Shown here: piece after piece, positions 55,701-64,000 of the stretch | How positions within the stretch are numbered: position 1 is the stretch's first letter | Layout of the letters: every line of letters starts with the position of its first letter | Source of the DNA: Plasmopara viticola | Taxonomy: Eukaryota; Oomycota; Peronosporomycetes; Peronosporales; Peronosporaceae | Length of the DNA stretch: 64,000 nucleotides | Reading direction: 5' to 3' | NCBI GenBank assembly: GCA_001695595.3 | Contig: MBPM02000058.1 | Coordinates: forward strand, 248,001 to 312,000 | Program-made: the position numbers and the translations under genes | The notes under the pieces: generated by a model | The model's input: only the letters and a program-made list of their open reading frames with translations | Told to the model about the DNA's origin: nothing | Databases searched by the model: none

Positions 55701-57109
55701 TTTATCTCGCTACCCGATTGGTGCGCGTACGAGCTTGTGGTCATTTTTCCTTGCGCACAGCCACCGCAGACACCACCATCCGATTGAGACAAAGCCATAG
55801 GGGGGATACCATCGCACGCGCTAGCAACTAGCTTTAGCTTGGTATCGGAGACGTGCCCCAGGCGCGCGTGAATGACTTCGTAGGCTTTATCATTTGACTC
55901 ACCATCAAATGCCGTATACGCGTTGCCTTCCGTTCTGTACTTTAGTTCACACGCGTACAGTTTCCCAATCCGAGGGACTCGAACAACAACACGGCCATTC
56001 TGCAAAATGGAGGCACCGGTCTTGTCGAATTGCACAGCGAGATTCTTGGACATGAGTGCAGGAACCGACAGTAGCTTTCGGTCCAATTTCTGAACGTGGA
56101 GAACATCCGTCAACTTCACCCGCACGCCTCCGGTAAAGTTAACTCGCACGGTACCCATACCTATGGCGGCAACTCGCTGGCCATTTGCCACCATGATCTC
56201 GATTGGTTCTGTAAGCGGGCGGTATTCCGAAAAATCATTCCGATCCGTAGTCATATGCGAGCTGGCTCCACTATCAAGGAGCCAGGTGGACGATCGCTCA
56301 CCACCAGCGGTCATAGCGGAGAACGCGAACTCCGAACCACCGGCATTGCCCTTCAGCCTCGGGCAATCTTGTTTCTTGTGGCCAGCTTCGTGGCATTCAT
56401 AGCATCGGCCCTTGAACTCCTTCTTGTCACCACCATTATGCCCTTTGCGTCCGTGTCTCTTGGCATTTCGTCCACGTCGGCCTCCACGCCCATTCTGGAA
56501 CCTTCCACCATTATCACTCACCGTCGCCTTGAATGCTTGCTCCTTCACCTCGCGTTTCTGAATCATCTCATATTCGCGTCGGAGCATCTCTTTCGCATCC
56601 AGAAGTGTCACACGGTCGCGCACTTCGATGAGCCGCACCATCGCGTCGTACTCACTTGGCACACTACCAAGGAGGATCACCAGCTTCTCCTCTTCAGGCA
56701 GAGCGTCACCAACCGCAGCCAACTTCGCACACAATTCATCGAACTGCACCAGATGCTCCATGAGACTCCCACCACTGGCCATCGCGAACTCGTGGAGTTG
56801 CTTGCGCAGCTGCACACGGTTGTGCAGACTCTGCTTCATGAAAAATGCACGCAGAATTTGCCATGCTTCCCATGCAGAATTGGCTTCCCTCACCATCATC
56901 TGGTACGTTGGACTCAACAGCTTCGACACCACAGCCAGCGCCTTCACATCGGCGGCTTTCCATTGGGCGGGGGCGTTCACTGCGTCTTCTGGCTTCACCT
57001 CGAGATGGTCGAGGAGGTCCTTCCTGGCCAATGCCATGCGGGCGTTAAACTCCCACAGGAAGTAGTTGTCGTCGCTGAGGATCTCGTTCGGGTTCGTTAT
57101 TGGGCTCAT
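52760..57109 (-). CDS. Copia gag-pol polyprotein, intact
   Basis: A 1449-aa single frame. Order: gag with DNYFLWEFNARMALARKDLLDH at the start and the UBN2-type region; Arg/Gly-rich stretch; CCHC knuckle CYECHEAGHKKQDC; protease WLLDSGASSHMT; gag-pre-integrase HARLGHVSDTKL with CGGCAQGK; integrase core (HTDVMGP, FVDDFSREVF, RSDNGGEY, SAPYSPQQNGTAERMNRT); variable linker; RT (GCKWVFAKKY, KARLVARGFLQ, QFDIETAFLNG, LYGLKQAA, LYVDDLLVG); RNase H (YCDANWGGD, STAEAEYMAL, YMDNQSAI, KHIDLRAHF, DMLTKA). All expected catalytic residues I can see are present. The ATG lies only a few bases inside the 5' LTR edge, overlapping the presumed primer-binding site, and the stop lies inside the 3' LTR. No gag-pol frameshift is used, as is usual for Copia. 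Confidence 0.96.
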   Translation of the reverse strand: MSPITNPNEILSDDNYFLWEFNARMALARKDLLDHLEVKPEDAVNAPAQWKAADVKALAVVSKLLSPTYQMMVREANSAWEAWQILRAFFMKQSLHNRVQLRKQLHEFAMASGGSLMEHLVQFDELCAKLAAVGDALPEEEKLVILLGSVPSEYDAMVRLIEVRDRVTLLDAKEMLRREYEMIQKREVKEQAFKATVSDNGGRFQNGRGGRRGRNAKRHGRKGHNGGDKKEFKGRCYECHEAGHKKQDCPRLKGNAGGSEFAFSAMTAGGERSSTWLLDSGASSHMTTDRNDFSEYRPLTEPIEIMVANGQRVAAIGMGTVRVNFTGGVRVKLTDVLHVQKLDRKLLSVPALMSKNLAVQFDKTGASILQNGRVVVRVPRIGKLYACELKYRTEGNAYTAFDGESNDKAYEVIHARLGHVSDTKLKLVASACDGIPPMALSQSDGGVCGGCAQGKMTTSSYAHQSGSEIKTGRPFEIVHTDVMGPIKPKSKGGAVYIVVFVDDFSREVFVNFIKQKSEVFDCFKAFCTQVKVQHGCKVMCVRSDNGGEYVSKRFGKFCASKGIIHQTSAPYSPQQNGTAERMNRTLADMARSMLHYMRVDRVWWAEAFRTAAYIVNRIPNTARPDQSPLEVLTGKRQSLEDLRVFGARGYVHVDKPNVGKLDPRAHRCLFLGYADGSKAYRVWDYDDERIVISRSVHLNERPPDTFQAVSDDSSCFPWVVSINDHDSVSYIPPPRPVNENDHDATADVDDAADVEMEEVPPTDAQISPVPTDALDRGSNSQMQVVQRISPSTATEDQQMQLAQRPDCDIVPHSQHLSRSIDRPAIVQHLNPSLDLVRAAGCDPCAPSAIIPHGEGVGVGFDASENRIVFSGGSIRPRSITYEQPRLLTDGDMPLHLDGAENDDEPEPESKRPRLDEYEIALAVSELPTSYAEAMAAPDAPQWKEAIRAEIRSHVRSHTWDMVRRPQGNKVIGCKWVFAKKYDENGAVKRYKARLVARGFLQTRGIDYTHTYSPVASMNTIRVFLALCCSRRLMIRQFDIETAFLNGKLDETVFMNPPEGVNVAPELVCRLRRSLYGLKQAAAVWHRTIRDVFKRLGFKQCRADPCLFVRRDDSDPAAAVFVVLYVDDLLVGCKTEEQARSVCTGLASHFTVKSLGDARFVLGMEVLHDRKRGEMVVKQSQFITKLLERFGQVSAHGVRNPMVIGQDLSPSDKHGVCTDKNKYRELIGSMLYVANATRPDIGYVLSILSQYLDTPREMHWNAALRVLRYLKATLSIGIHYTAKGKNIVTYCDANWGGDKETRRSTSGVMVKMADGPVIYKSKRQATVALSTAEAEYMALALTAQEVLWLRFLLTEMGVNVSSASTIYMDNQSAISMATNHGYTPRAKHIDLRAHFVRDYVEKGTIKVEYVPSESQLADMLTKAIPTPRFVELRDACGLVDCQVEGECNGL

Positions 57110-57113
57110 AACC

Positions 57114-57293
57114 TATAACAATGTGATTGTCGCAGTGCAAAATGGAAAGTAAATTCATAGGAATAAAGAAAACTATAGGCTCTTACTCACTTGTAGCCAC
57201 GTGTTCTTCTGTCTCGATATTCTAGAATGTGACTATTTCTCTTATATGTCAAGTTGGCACATACTGTGGGACACCCAATTAGAGGCCGTTACA
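57114..57293 (-). repeat. 5' LTR of the young Copia element
   Basis: 180 bp, ends TGTAAC...GTTATA on the coding strand. Followed by GGTTATGAGCCC, the presumed primer-binding site that also contains the polyprotein ATG. Confidence 0.93.
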
Positions 57294-57298
57294 TATAG
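57294..57298 (+). repeat. Target site duplication (TATAG), right
   Basis: Pairs with 52,590-52,594; followed directly by the continuing unit spacer TATGTAAATC. Confidence 0.9.
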
Positions 57299-57662
57299 TA
57301 TGTAAATCTTTGGCGCGTGTGCACTGCTGAAATGTCAATGATCGATAGTTGCGACATTGTCAATAAATGCTAGTGACTTCTTGATCCTTAAAACGCTGAG
57401 AGTAAAAAACCGGAGTTCCAAACCGATCTCTGACTAATGTGAGCAACACAGATTCGTGGTGCGATCATGAATAAAGTCATATCCAATAGGCGGACTCAGA
57501 AATCACGAATTGAAATGACACATATGTTGGCACTTTCAAACTCACGCCAAAGCACCACATTTTAAGAAAAAGATCGAAAAAACCCAACGCAAATGTGTTT
57601 CTTTGGCTACTATTAAAACTCTAGAGATTAAAAGGATGTTGTCAAAAGCTGCGACATGCGTC

Positions 57663-58115
57663 TCAGCAATAGTAGAGACCACCAAAAGGAATACCAAGAC
57701 CGCACCCGTCACCGTAGAGACCCGCGCCAAACATGTTCCAGTAACCGATGGGGTATGCCCAGCCGGGAACGCCGCCGCACATAAACCCAAAGCGGTAAGG
57801 TCCATAGCCACCCCACCCACCCCAGCCGCCCCAGCCACCAAGTCCCCAGCCACCAAGACCCCATTCAAGCTGCTCTTTTTGATTGTCCTTACTATCGTTG
57901 TCATTGTCCTCGTCGACTTCTTTTTTGGTAGTTGCAGCAGCATTAGCAGGCGGATCAATCGTTTCCGTGACTCCAGTGAGCGTGACCCCGTCGGGCAACG
58001 TGGATGTTTGAGCCTTTTCGTAGGCTTCTACCGGTGATAAAACAAGAGGTTGGTCAGCAGCGGCAACAGGACCGATATAAGCCATCATGGCGACGAAAGG
58101 AATGATGAAGTTCAT
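57663..58115 (-). CDS. Array copy 13 of the Gly/Trp-rich secreted protein (G136D)
   Basis: One amino acid change near the middle cysteine: Gly136 to Asp, giving LYGDGC. One silent change nearby. Upstream spacer shares the 9-bp deletion and ATGAACC/GCATGTTT variants with the spacer of copy 12, so the two units are recent sisters. Confidence 0.92.
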   Translation of the reverse strand: MNFIIPFVAMMAYIGPVAAADQPLVLSPVEAYEKAQTSTLPDGVTLTGVTETIDPPANAAATTKKEVDEDNDNDSKDNQKEQLEWGLGGWGLGGWGGWGGWGGYGPYRFGFMCGGVPGWAYPIGYWNMFGAGLYGDGCGLGIPFGGLYYC

Positions 58116-58952
58116 ATTGTACGCTTGCTTTGTGTAGTTGGAGGCGAATTGCGTTGTGGATGAGCAAGATCACTTCGAGAGTCGGCAATAGTCATTACTT
58201 GTCATGAGCTTTTTACCTTTTTTGCATAGCAATTTCGCCATTGTGAAAAGTTCGATTGAAGCGCTAGTGATGGAATCGCATTGGCAAAAGAATGCGGTGT
58301 ATTGCACAACAATACTTGTTTATCAGATAAAATTGCAGCTACCCAAAGGATAGAGAAAGTCATACTATCAATATAGCACATTCGAAACACCGGCCACATG
58401 CTCTACCGTGAGACTACAAGAGTGGTTCGCAGAGCAAGACTGACGATTTCTGCATTCAGAACCGACTCCGATACAAACAGCGTTAGTCGCATTTAAGTTT
58501 AAGGTATGCGATCTAATGTTTGCGCCGAAAATGATTTTTGCTGTATCTTGAAAATGACTTTACTTGTAAGGCCACACAATACGTGGATGAACCTTTAGCA
58601 TGTTTATAGTATGTAAACCTTTGGCGCGTGTGCACTGCTGAAATGTCAATGATCGATAGTTGCGACATTGTCAATAAATGCTAGTGACTTGTTGATCCTT
58701 AAAACGCTGAGAGTAATAAAATGGAGTTCCAAAGCAACACAGCTTCGTCGGGCGATCATGGATAAAGTCATATCCAATAGGCGGACTCAGAAATCACGAA
58801 TTGAAATGACACATATGTTGGCACTTTCAAACTCACGCCAAAGCACCACATTTTAAGAAAAAAATCGAAAAAATCAAACGCAAATGTGTTTTTTGGCTAC
58901 TATCAAAACGCTAAAGAAAAAAAGGATGTTGTCAAAAGCTGCAACATGCGTC

Positions 58953-59405
58953 TCAGCAATAGTAGAGACCACCAAAAGGAATACCAAGACCGCACCCGCC
59001 ACCGTAGAGACCCGCGCCAAATATGTTCCAGTAACCGATGGGGTATGCCCAGCCGGGAACGCCGCCGCACATAAATCCAAAGCGGTAAGGTCCATAGCCA
59101 CCCCACCCACCCCAGCCGCCCCAGCCACCAAGTCCCCAGCCACCAAGACCCCATTCAAGCTGCTCTTTTTGATTGTCCTTACTATCGTTGTCATTGTCCT
59201 CGTCGACTTCTTTTTTGGTAGTTGCAGCAGCATTAGCAGGCGGATCAATCGTTTCCGTGACTCCAGTGAGCGTGACCCCGTCGGGCAACGTGGATGTTTG
59301 AGCCTTTTCGTAGGCTTCTACCGGTGATAAAACAAGAGGTTGGTCAGCAGCAGCAACAGGACCGATATAAGCCATCATGGCGACGAAAGGAATGATGAAG
59401 TTCAT
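58953..59405 (-). CDS. Array copy 14 of the Gly/Trp-rich secreted protein (M128I)
   Basis: Met128 to Ile (YWNIFG), the same change as in the plus-strand copy at 62626. One silent change in the signal peptide region. Unit is short (1290 bp) owing to spacer losses near 58,730. Confidence 0.92.
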   Translation of the reverse strand: MNFIIPFVAMMAYIGPVAAADQPLVLSPVEAYEKAQTSTLPDGVTLTGVTETIDPPANAAATTKKEVDEDNDNDSKDNQKEQLEWGLGGWGLGGWGGWGGWGGYGPYRFGFMCGGVPGWAYPIGYWNIFGAGLYGGGCGLGIPFGGLYYC

Positions 59406-60250
59406 ATTGTACGCTTGCTTTGTGTAGTTGGAGGCGAATTGCGTTGTGGATGAGCAAGATCACTTCGAGAGTCGGCAATAGTCATTACTTGTCATGAGCT
59501 TTTTACCGTTTTTGCATAGCAATTTCGCCATTGTGAAAAGTTCGATTGAAGCGCTAGTGATGGAATCGCATTGGCAAAAGAATGCGGTGTATTGCACAAC
59601 AATACTTGTTTATCAGATAAAATACTATATATTGCAGCTACCCAAAGGATAGAGAAAGTCATACTATCAATATAGCACATTCGAAACACCGGCCACATGC
59701 TCTACCGTGAGACTACAAGAGTGGTTCGCAGAGCAAGACTGACGATTTCTGCATTCAGAACCGACTCCGATACAAACAGCGTTGGTCGCATTTAAGTTTA
59801 AGGTATGCGATCTAATGTTTGCGCCGAAAATGATTTTTGCTGTATCTTGAAAATGACTTTACTTGTAAGGCCACACAATACGTGGATGAACCTTTAGCAT
59901 GTTTATAGTATGTAAATCTTTGGCGCGTGTGCACTGCTGAAATGTCAATGATCGATAGTTGCGACATTGTCAATAAATGCTAGTGACTTCTTGATCCTTA
60001 AAACGCTGAGAGTAATAAAATGGAGTTCCAAAGCAACACAGCTTCGTCGGGCGATCATGGATAAAGTCATATCCAATAGGCGGACTCAGAAATCACGAAT
60101 TGAAATGACACATATGTTGGCACTTTCAAACTCACGCCAAAGCACCACATTTTAAGAAAAAGATCGAAAAATTCCAACGCAAATGTGTTTTTTGGCTACT
60201 ATCAAAACGCTAAAGATTAAAAGGATGCTGTCAAAAGCTGCAACATGCGC

Positions 60251-60430
60251 TCAGCAATAGTAGAGACCACCGAAAGGAATACCAAGACCGCACCCACCAC
60301 CGTAGAGACCCGCGCCAAACATGTTCCAGTAACCGATGGGGTATGCCCAGCCGGGAACGCCGCCGCACATAGATCCAAAGCGGTAAGGTCCATAGCCACC
60401 CCACCCACCCCAGCCGCTCCAGCCACCAGG
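60251..60430 (-). pseudogene. Array copy 15, 3' part only, at the inversion junction
   Basis: Only about residues 91-150 remain (GGWSGWGGWGGYGPYRFG onward), with Phe111 to Ser. Signal peptide, linker and promoter are gone; sequence to the right is the 3' end and spacer of an oppositely oriented unit. Not expected to be functional. Confidence 0.85.
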
Positions 60431-61312
60431 TGGTCTCTCTTCTTTTGCTGATACGCATTTTGCAGCTTTTGACAACATCCTTTCGATCTCATAAGTTTTA
60501 ATAGTAGCCAAAAAAACACATTTGCGTTTTTTTTTTCCATTGTGTTTCTTTGAATGTGGTGCGTTTGGAAGTGCCAACATATGTGTCATTTCAATTTGTA
60601 ACTTCTTAGTCCGCCTATGGGATATGACTCTATCCATGATCGATTCGCGAAGGTGTGTTATATATTAATCAGAGGTAGCTGTCTGTGTCATCGTTTGGAT
60701 ACTCCGGGTTAAAACTCTCAGCGTTTTGAAAATCATGTAGTCACTAGCCTTTATTGACAATGTCGCAACTATCGATCATTGGCATTACAGTAGTGCATAC
60801 ACGCCAAAGGTCTACAAACTTGCTCTTGGAAGTTCACCCAAGTATTTTGTGGCGTTGCATTTAAAGGCATTTTGAAATACAGCAAAAATCATTTTCGGCG
60901 CAAACATTAGATCGCATACCTTTAACTTGAATGCGACAAACGCTGTTTGTATCGGAGTCGGTTTTGAAAGCAGAAATTGTTTGTTTTGCTCTGCGTTTGG
61001 ATACACCACTCTTGTAGTATAACGATAGAGCATGTGGCCGGTGTCTCAAATGTGCTAAATTGATTGTATGACTTTCTCTATCCTACAATATATAATATTT
61101 TTCGGATAAACAAGTAATGTTGTGAATACATCGCATTCTTTTGCTAATGCAATTTCATCACTTGTGCTTCAATCGAGCTTTTCACAATGGCGAAATTGCT
61201 ATGCAAAAACGATAAAAAGCTCATGACAAGTAATGACTATTGCCGACTCTCGAAGTGATCTTGCTCATCCACAACGCAATTCGCCTCCAACTACACAAAG
61301 CAAGCGTACAAT

Positions 61313-61885
61313 ATGAACTTCATCATTCCTTTCGTCGCCATGATGGCTTATATCGGTCCTGTCGCCGCTGCTGACCAACCTCTTGTTTTATCACCGGTAG
61401 AAACCTTCGAAAAGGCTCAAAAATCCACGTTGCCCGATGGGGTCACGCTCACTGGAGTCACGGAAAAAATTGATCCGCCTGCTAATGCCGCTGCAACTAC
61501 CAAAAAAGAAGTCGACGAGGACAATGACAACGATAGTAAGGACAATCAAAAAGAGCAGCTTGAATGGGGTCTTGGTGGCTGGGGACTCGGTGGCTGGGGG
61601 GTGGGTGGGGTGGCTATGGACCTTACCGCTTTGGATTTATGTGCGGCGGCGTTCCCGGCTGGGCATACCCCATCGGTTACTGGAACATGTTTGGCGCGGG
61701 TCTCTACGGTGGCGGGTGCGGTCTTGGTATTCCTTTTGGTGGTCTCTACTATTGCTGAGACGCATGTTGCAGCTTTTGACAACATCCTTTTAATCTCAAG
61801 AGTTTTTATAGTAGCCAAAAAAACACATTTGCGTTGGATTTTTTCGATCTTTTTCTTAAAATGTGGTGCTTTGGCGTGCGTTTGA
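61313..61885 (+). pseudogene. Array copy 16, frameshifted in the Gly/Trp repeat
   Basis: The first 95 residues correspond to the reference copy with A31T, Y32F, T37K and T52K. A 7-bp loss in the TGGGG-rich repeat after Trp95 shifts the frame; the ribosome would then read an alternative frame open for a further 95 codons (GVGGVAMDLTALDLC onwards) to a TGA at 61885, giving a 190-aa product with a hydrophobic tail. In the original frame the stop is at 61758. Most likely a broken gene; a chimeric secreted product cannot be excluded. Confidence 0.8.
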
Positions 61886-62625
61886 AAGTGCCAACATATG
61901 TGTCATTTCAATTCGTGATTTCTGAGTCCGCCTATTGGATATGACTTTATTCATGATCGCACCACGAATCTGTGTTGCTCACATTAGTCAGAGATCGGTT
62001 TGGAACTCCGGTTTATTACTCTCAGCGTTTTAAGGATCAAGAAGTCACTAGCATTTATTGACAATGTCGCAACTATCGATCATTGACATTTCAGCAGTGC
62101 ACACGCGCCAAAGGTTTACATACTATAAACTTGCTAAAGTTTTATCCACATATTGTGTGGCCTTACAAGTAAAGTCATTTTCAAGATACAGCAAAAATCA
62201 TTTTCGGCGCAAACATTAAATCGCATACCTTAAACTTAAATGCGACTAACGCTGTTTGTATCGGAGTCGGTTCTGAATGCAGAAATCGTCAGTCTTGCTC
62301 TGCGAACCACTCTTGTAGTCTCACGGTAGAGCATGTGGCCGGTGTTTCGAATGTGCTAAATTGATAGTATGAATTTCTCTATCCTTTGGGTAGCTGCAAT
62401 ATATAGTATTTTATCTGATAAACAAGTATTGTTGTGCAATACACCGCATTCTTTTGCCAACGCGAATCCATCACTAGCGCTTCAATCGAACTTTTCACAG
62501 TGGCGAAATTGCTATGCAAAAACGGTAAAAAGCTCATGACAAGTAATGACTATTGCCGACTCTCGAAGTGATCTTGCTCATCCACAACGCAATTCGCCTC
62601 CAACTACACAAAGCAAGCGTACAAT

Positions 62626-63078
62626 ATGAACTTCATCATTCCTTTCGTCGCCATGATGGCTTATATCGGTCCTGTTGCCGCTGCTGACCAACCTCTTGTT
62701 TTATCACCGGTAGAAGCCTACGAAAAGGCTCAAACATCCACGTTGCCCGACGGGGTCACGCTCACTGGAGTCACGGAAACGATTGATCCGCCTGCTAATG
62801 CTGCTGCAACTACCAAAAAAGAAGTCGACGAGGACAATGACAACGATAGTAAGGACAATCAAAAAGAGCAGCTTGAATGGGGTCTTGGTGGCTGGGGACT
62901 TGGAGGATGGGGCGGCTGGGGTGGGTGGGGTGGCTATGGACCTTACCGCTTTGGATTTATGTGCGGCGGCGTTCCCGGCTGGGCATACCCCATCGGTTAC
63001 TGGAACATATTTGGCGCGGGTCTCTACGGTGGCGGGTGCGGTCTTGGTATTCCTTTTGGTGGTCTCTACTATTGCTGA
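62626..63078 (+). CDS. Array copy 17 of the Gly/Trp-rich secreted protein, plus strand, intact
   Basis: Full 150 residues with M128I as in copy 14, all three cysteines kept and a few silent changes in the repeat. Upstream Inr-like sequence is present in the same spacing as for minus-strand copies. Confidence 0.92.
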   Translation: MNFIIPFVAMMAYIGPVAAADQPLVLSPVEAYEKAQTSTLPDGVTLTGVTETIDPPANAAATTKKEVDEDNDNDSKDNQKEQLEWGLGGWGLGGWGGWGGWGGYGPYRFGFMCGGVPGWAYPIGYWNIFGAGLYGGGCGLGIPFGGLYYC

Positions 63079-63943
63079 GACGCATGTTGCAGCTTTTGAC
63101 AACATCCTTTTAATCTCTAGAGTTTTAATAGTAGCCAAAAAACACATTTGCGTTGGATTTTTTCGATCTTTTTCTTAAAATGTGGTGCTTTGGCGTGCGT
63201 TTGAAAGTGCCAACATATGTGTCATTTCAATTCGTGATTTCTGAGTCCGCCTATTGGATATGACTTTATTCATGATTGCACCACGAATCTGTGTTGCTCA
63301 CATTATTCAGAGATCGGTTTGGAACTCCGGTTTTTTACTCTCAGCGTTTTAAGGATCAAGAAGTCACTAGCATTTATTGACAATGTCGCAACTATCGATC
63401 ATTGACATTTCAGCAGTGCACACGCGCCAAAGGTTTACATACTATAAACTTGCTAAAGGTTTATCCACGTATTGTGTGGCCTTACAAGTAAAGTCATTTT
63501 CAAGATACAGCAAAAATCATTTTCGGCGCAATCATTAGATCGCATACCTTAAACTTAAATGCGACTAACGCTGTTTGTATTGGAGTCGGTTCTGAATGCA
63601 GAAATCGTCAGTCTTGCTCTGCGAACCACTCTTGTAGTCTCACGGTAGAGCATGTGGCCGGTGTTTCGAATGTGCTATATTGATAGTATGACTTTCTCTA
63701 TCCTTTGGGTAGCTGCAATATATAGTATTTTATCTGATAAACAAGTATTGTTGTGCAATACACCGCATTCTTTTGCCAACGCGATCCATCACTAGCGCTT
63801 CAATCGAACTTTTCACAGTGGCGAAATTGCTATGCAAAAACGGTAAAAAGCTCATGACAAGTAATGACTATTGCCGACTCTCGAAGTGATCTTGCTCATC
63901 CACAACGCAATTCGCCTCCAACTACACAAAGCAAGCGTACAAT

Positions 63944-64000
63944 ATGAACTTCATCATTCCTTTCGTCGCCATGATGGCTTATATCGGTCCTGTTGCCGCT
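63944..64000 (+). CDS. Array copy 18, cut by the window end
   Basis: The first 19 codons (signal peptide) are visible and match the reference; the rest lies outside the window. Confidence 0.88.
   Translation, partial: MNFIIPFVAMMAYIGPVAA

Larger units (their letters stand above)
52595..57293 (-). mobile_element. Young, apparently intact Ty1/Copia retrotransposon inserted in the array
   Basis: 4,699 bp, minus strand, with 180-bp LTRs (one difference), TATAG target duplication, purine tract, putative primer-binding site and one uninterrupted gag-pol frame. Removing it restores a 1311-bp spacing between copies 12 and 13. The near-identical LTRs mean insertion was recent, after this part of the array was formed. 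Confidence 0.96.
36483..60428 (-). repeat. Tandem array of ~1.31-kb units, minus-oriented block
   Basis: Direct repeats in which each unit has a minus-strand 453-bp gene and ~860 bp of spacer. Distances between successive gene starts are 1311, 1313, 1319, 1319, 1319, 1319, 1219, 1318, 1319, 1318 and 1311 bp, then 6015 bp across the Copia insertion (1311 without it), then 1290 bp. The left edge at about 36,483 cuts the unit inside its upstream region, so the first gene of that unit is missing. The right edge is an inversion junction. Coding parts are almost invariant; spacers carry shared small indels and substitutions. Confidence 0.97.
60429..64000 (+). repeat. Inverted part of the array, plus-oriented units
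   Basis: From the junction rightwards every unit is on the plus strand: a remnant 3' end (from about 60,430), a strongly diverged spacer (to 61,312), and genes starting at 61313, 62626 and 63944 (spacing 1313 and 1318 bp). The block continues beyond the window. Confidence 0.95.

Noticed and set aside
56096..57118. 340-codon plus-strand frame opposite the young Copia gag
   Set aside because: Antisense to a clear gag-protease coding region; no recognisable domain of its own.
36483..64000. rDNA or 5S RNA array, CRISPR array, or simple satellite
   Set aside because: The unit contains a secreted protein gene and no rRNA-like sequence; the period of 1.3 kb and eukaryotic context exclude CRISPR; the spacer is unique sequence, not a short satellite.

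Overview
The window looks like nuclear DNA of an oomycete, probably one of the Peronosporaceae (Phytophthora or downy mildew type). The reasons are compact genes with few, very short GT-AG introns (56-77 nt where I could place them), short intergenic distances inside gene islands, Copia elements with short LTRs, and Inr-like TCATT/TCACTT promoter motifs just upstream of several start codons. The species is not identified from the sequence.

Layout. 1-2.5 kb is a gene island: the 3' end of an unrecognised gene, a small coiled-coil gene, splicing factor SF3B5 (three exons, the first only ATG) and a two-domain rhodanese sulfurtransferase. 2.5-9.4 kb is a gene-poor AT-rich stretch with eroded relics. 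9.4-14.3 kb holds GMP reductase, a mitochondrial carrier and a GPI mannosyltransferase 4 (PIG-Z/SMP3) gene, followed by 14.4-20.7 kb of mostly unrecognised sequence. 20.7-27.1 kb is a second island: GAR1, SmG, MBF1, an 811-aa PH-like protein, a TMEM14 protein and an RNase-kappa-like protein. Several of these are spliced and were reconstructed here by joining exons in frame. Four of the island genes serve RNA processing or transcription (SF3B5, SmG, GAR1, MBF1); there is no sign of operon-like organisation beyond close or divergent spacing.

28.3-32.75 kb is an old, broken Copia retrotransposon on the minus strand. 32.75-36.48 kb is relic-rich spacer.

From about 36,483 to the end of the window lies the most striking object: a tandem array of a ~1.31-kb unit, each carrying one 150-aa gene for a secreted Gly/Trp/Tyr-rich protein with three cysteines. 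I count 18 copies: 14 intact on the minus strand, one 5'-truncated minus copy at an inversion junction (about 60,428), then on the plus strand one frameshifted copy, one intact copy and one cut by the window end. The coding parts are almost identical between copies while spacers carry mosaic variants, as expected from recent amplification plus unequal exchange or gene conversion. A fresh, intact Copia element (4,699 bp, 180-bp LTRs differing at one position, TATAG target duplication) has inserted into one spacer. The protein has no RXLR or Crinkler signature; a structural, adhesive or host-interface secreted role is inference only.
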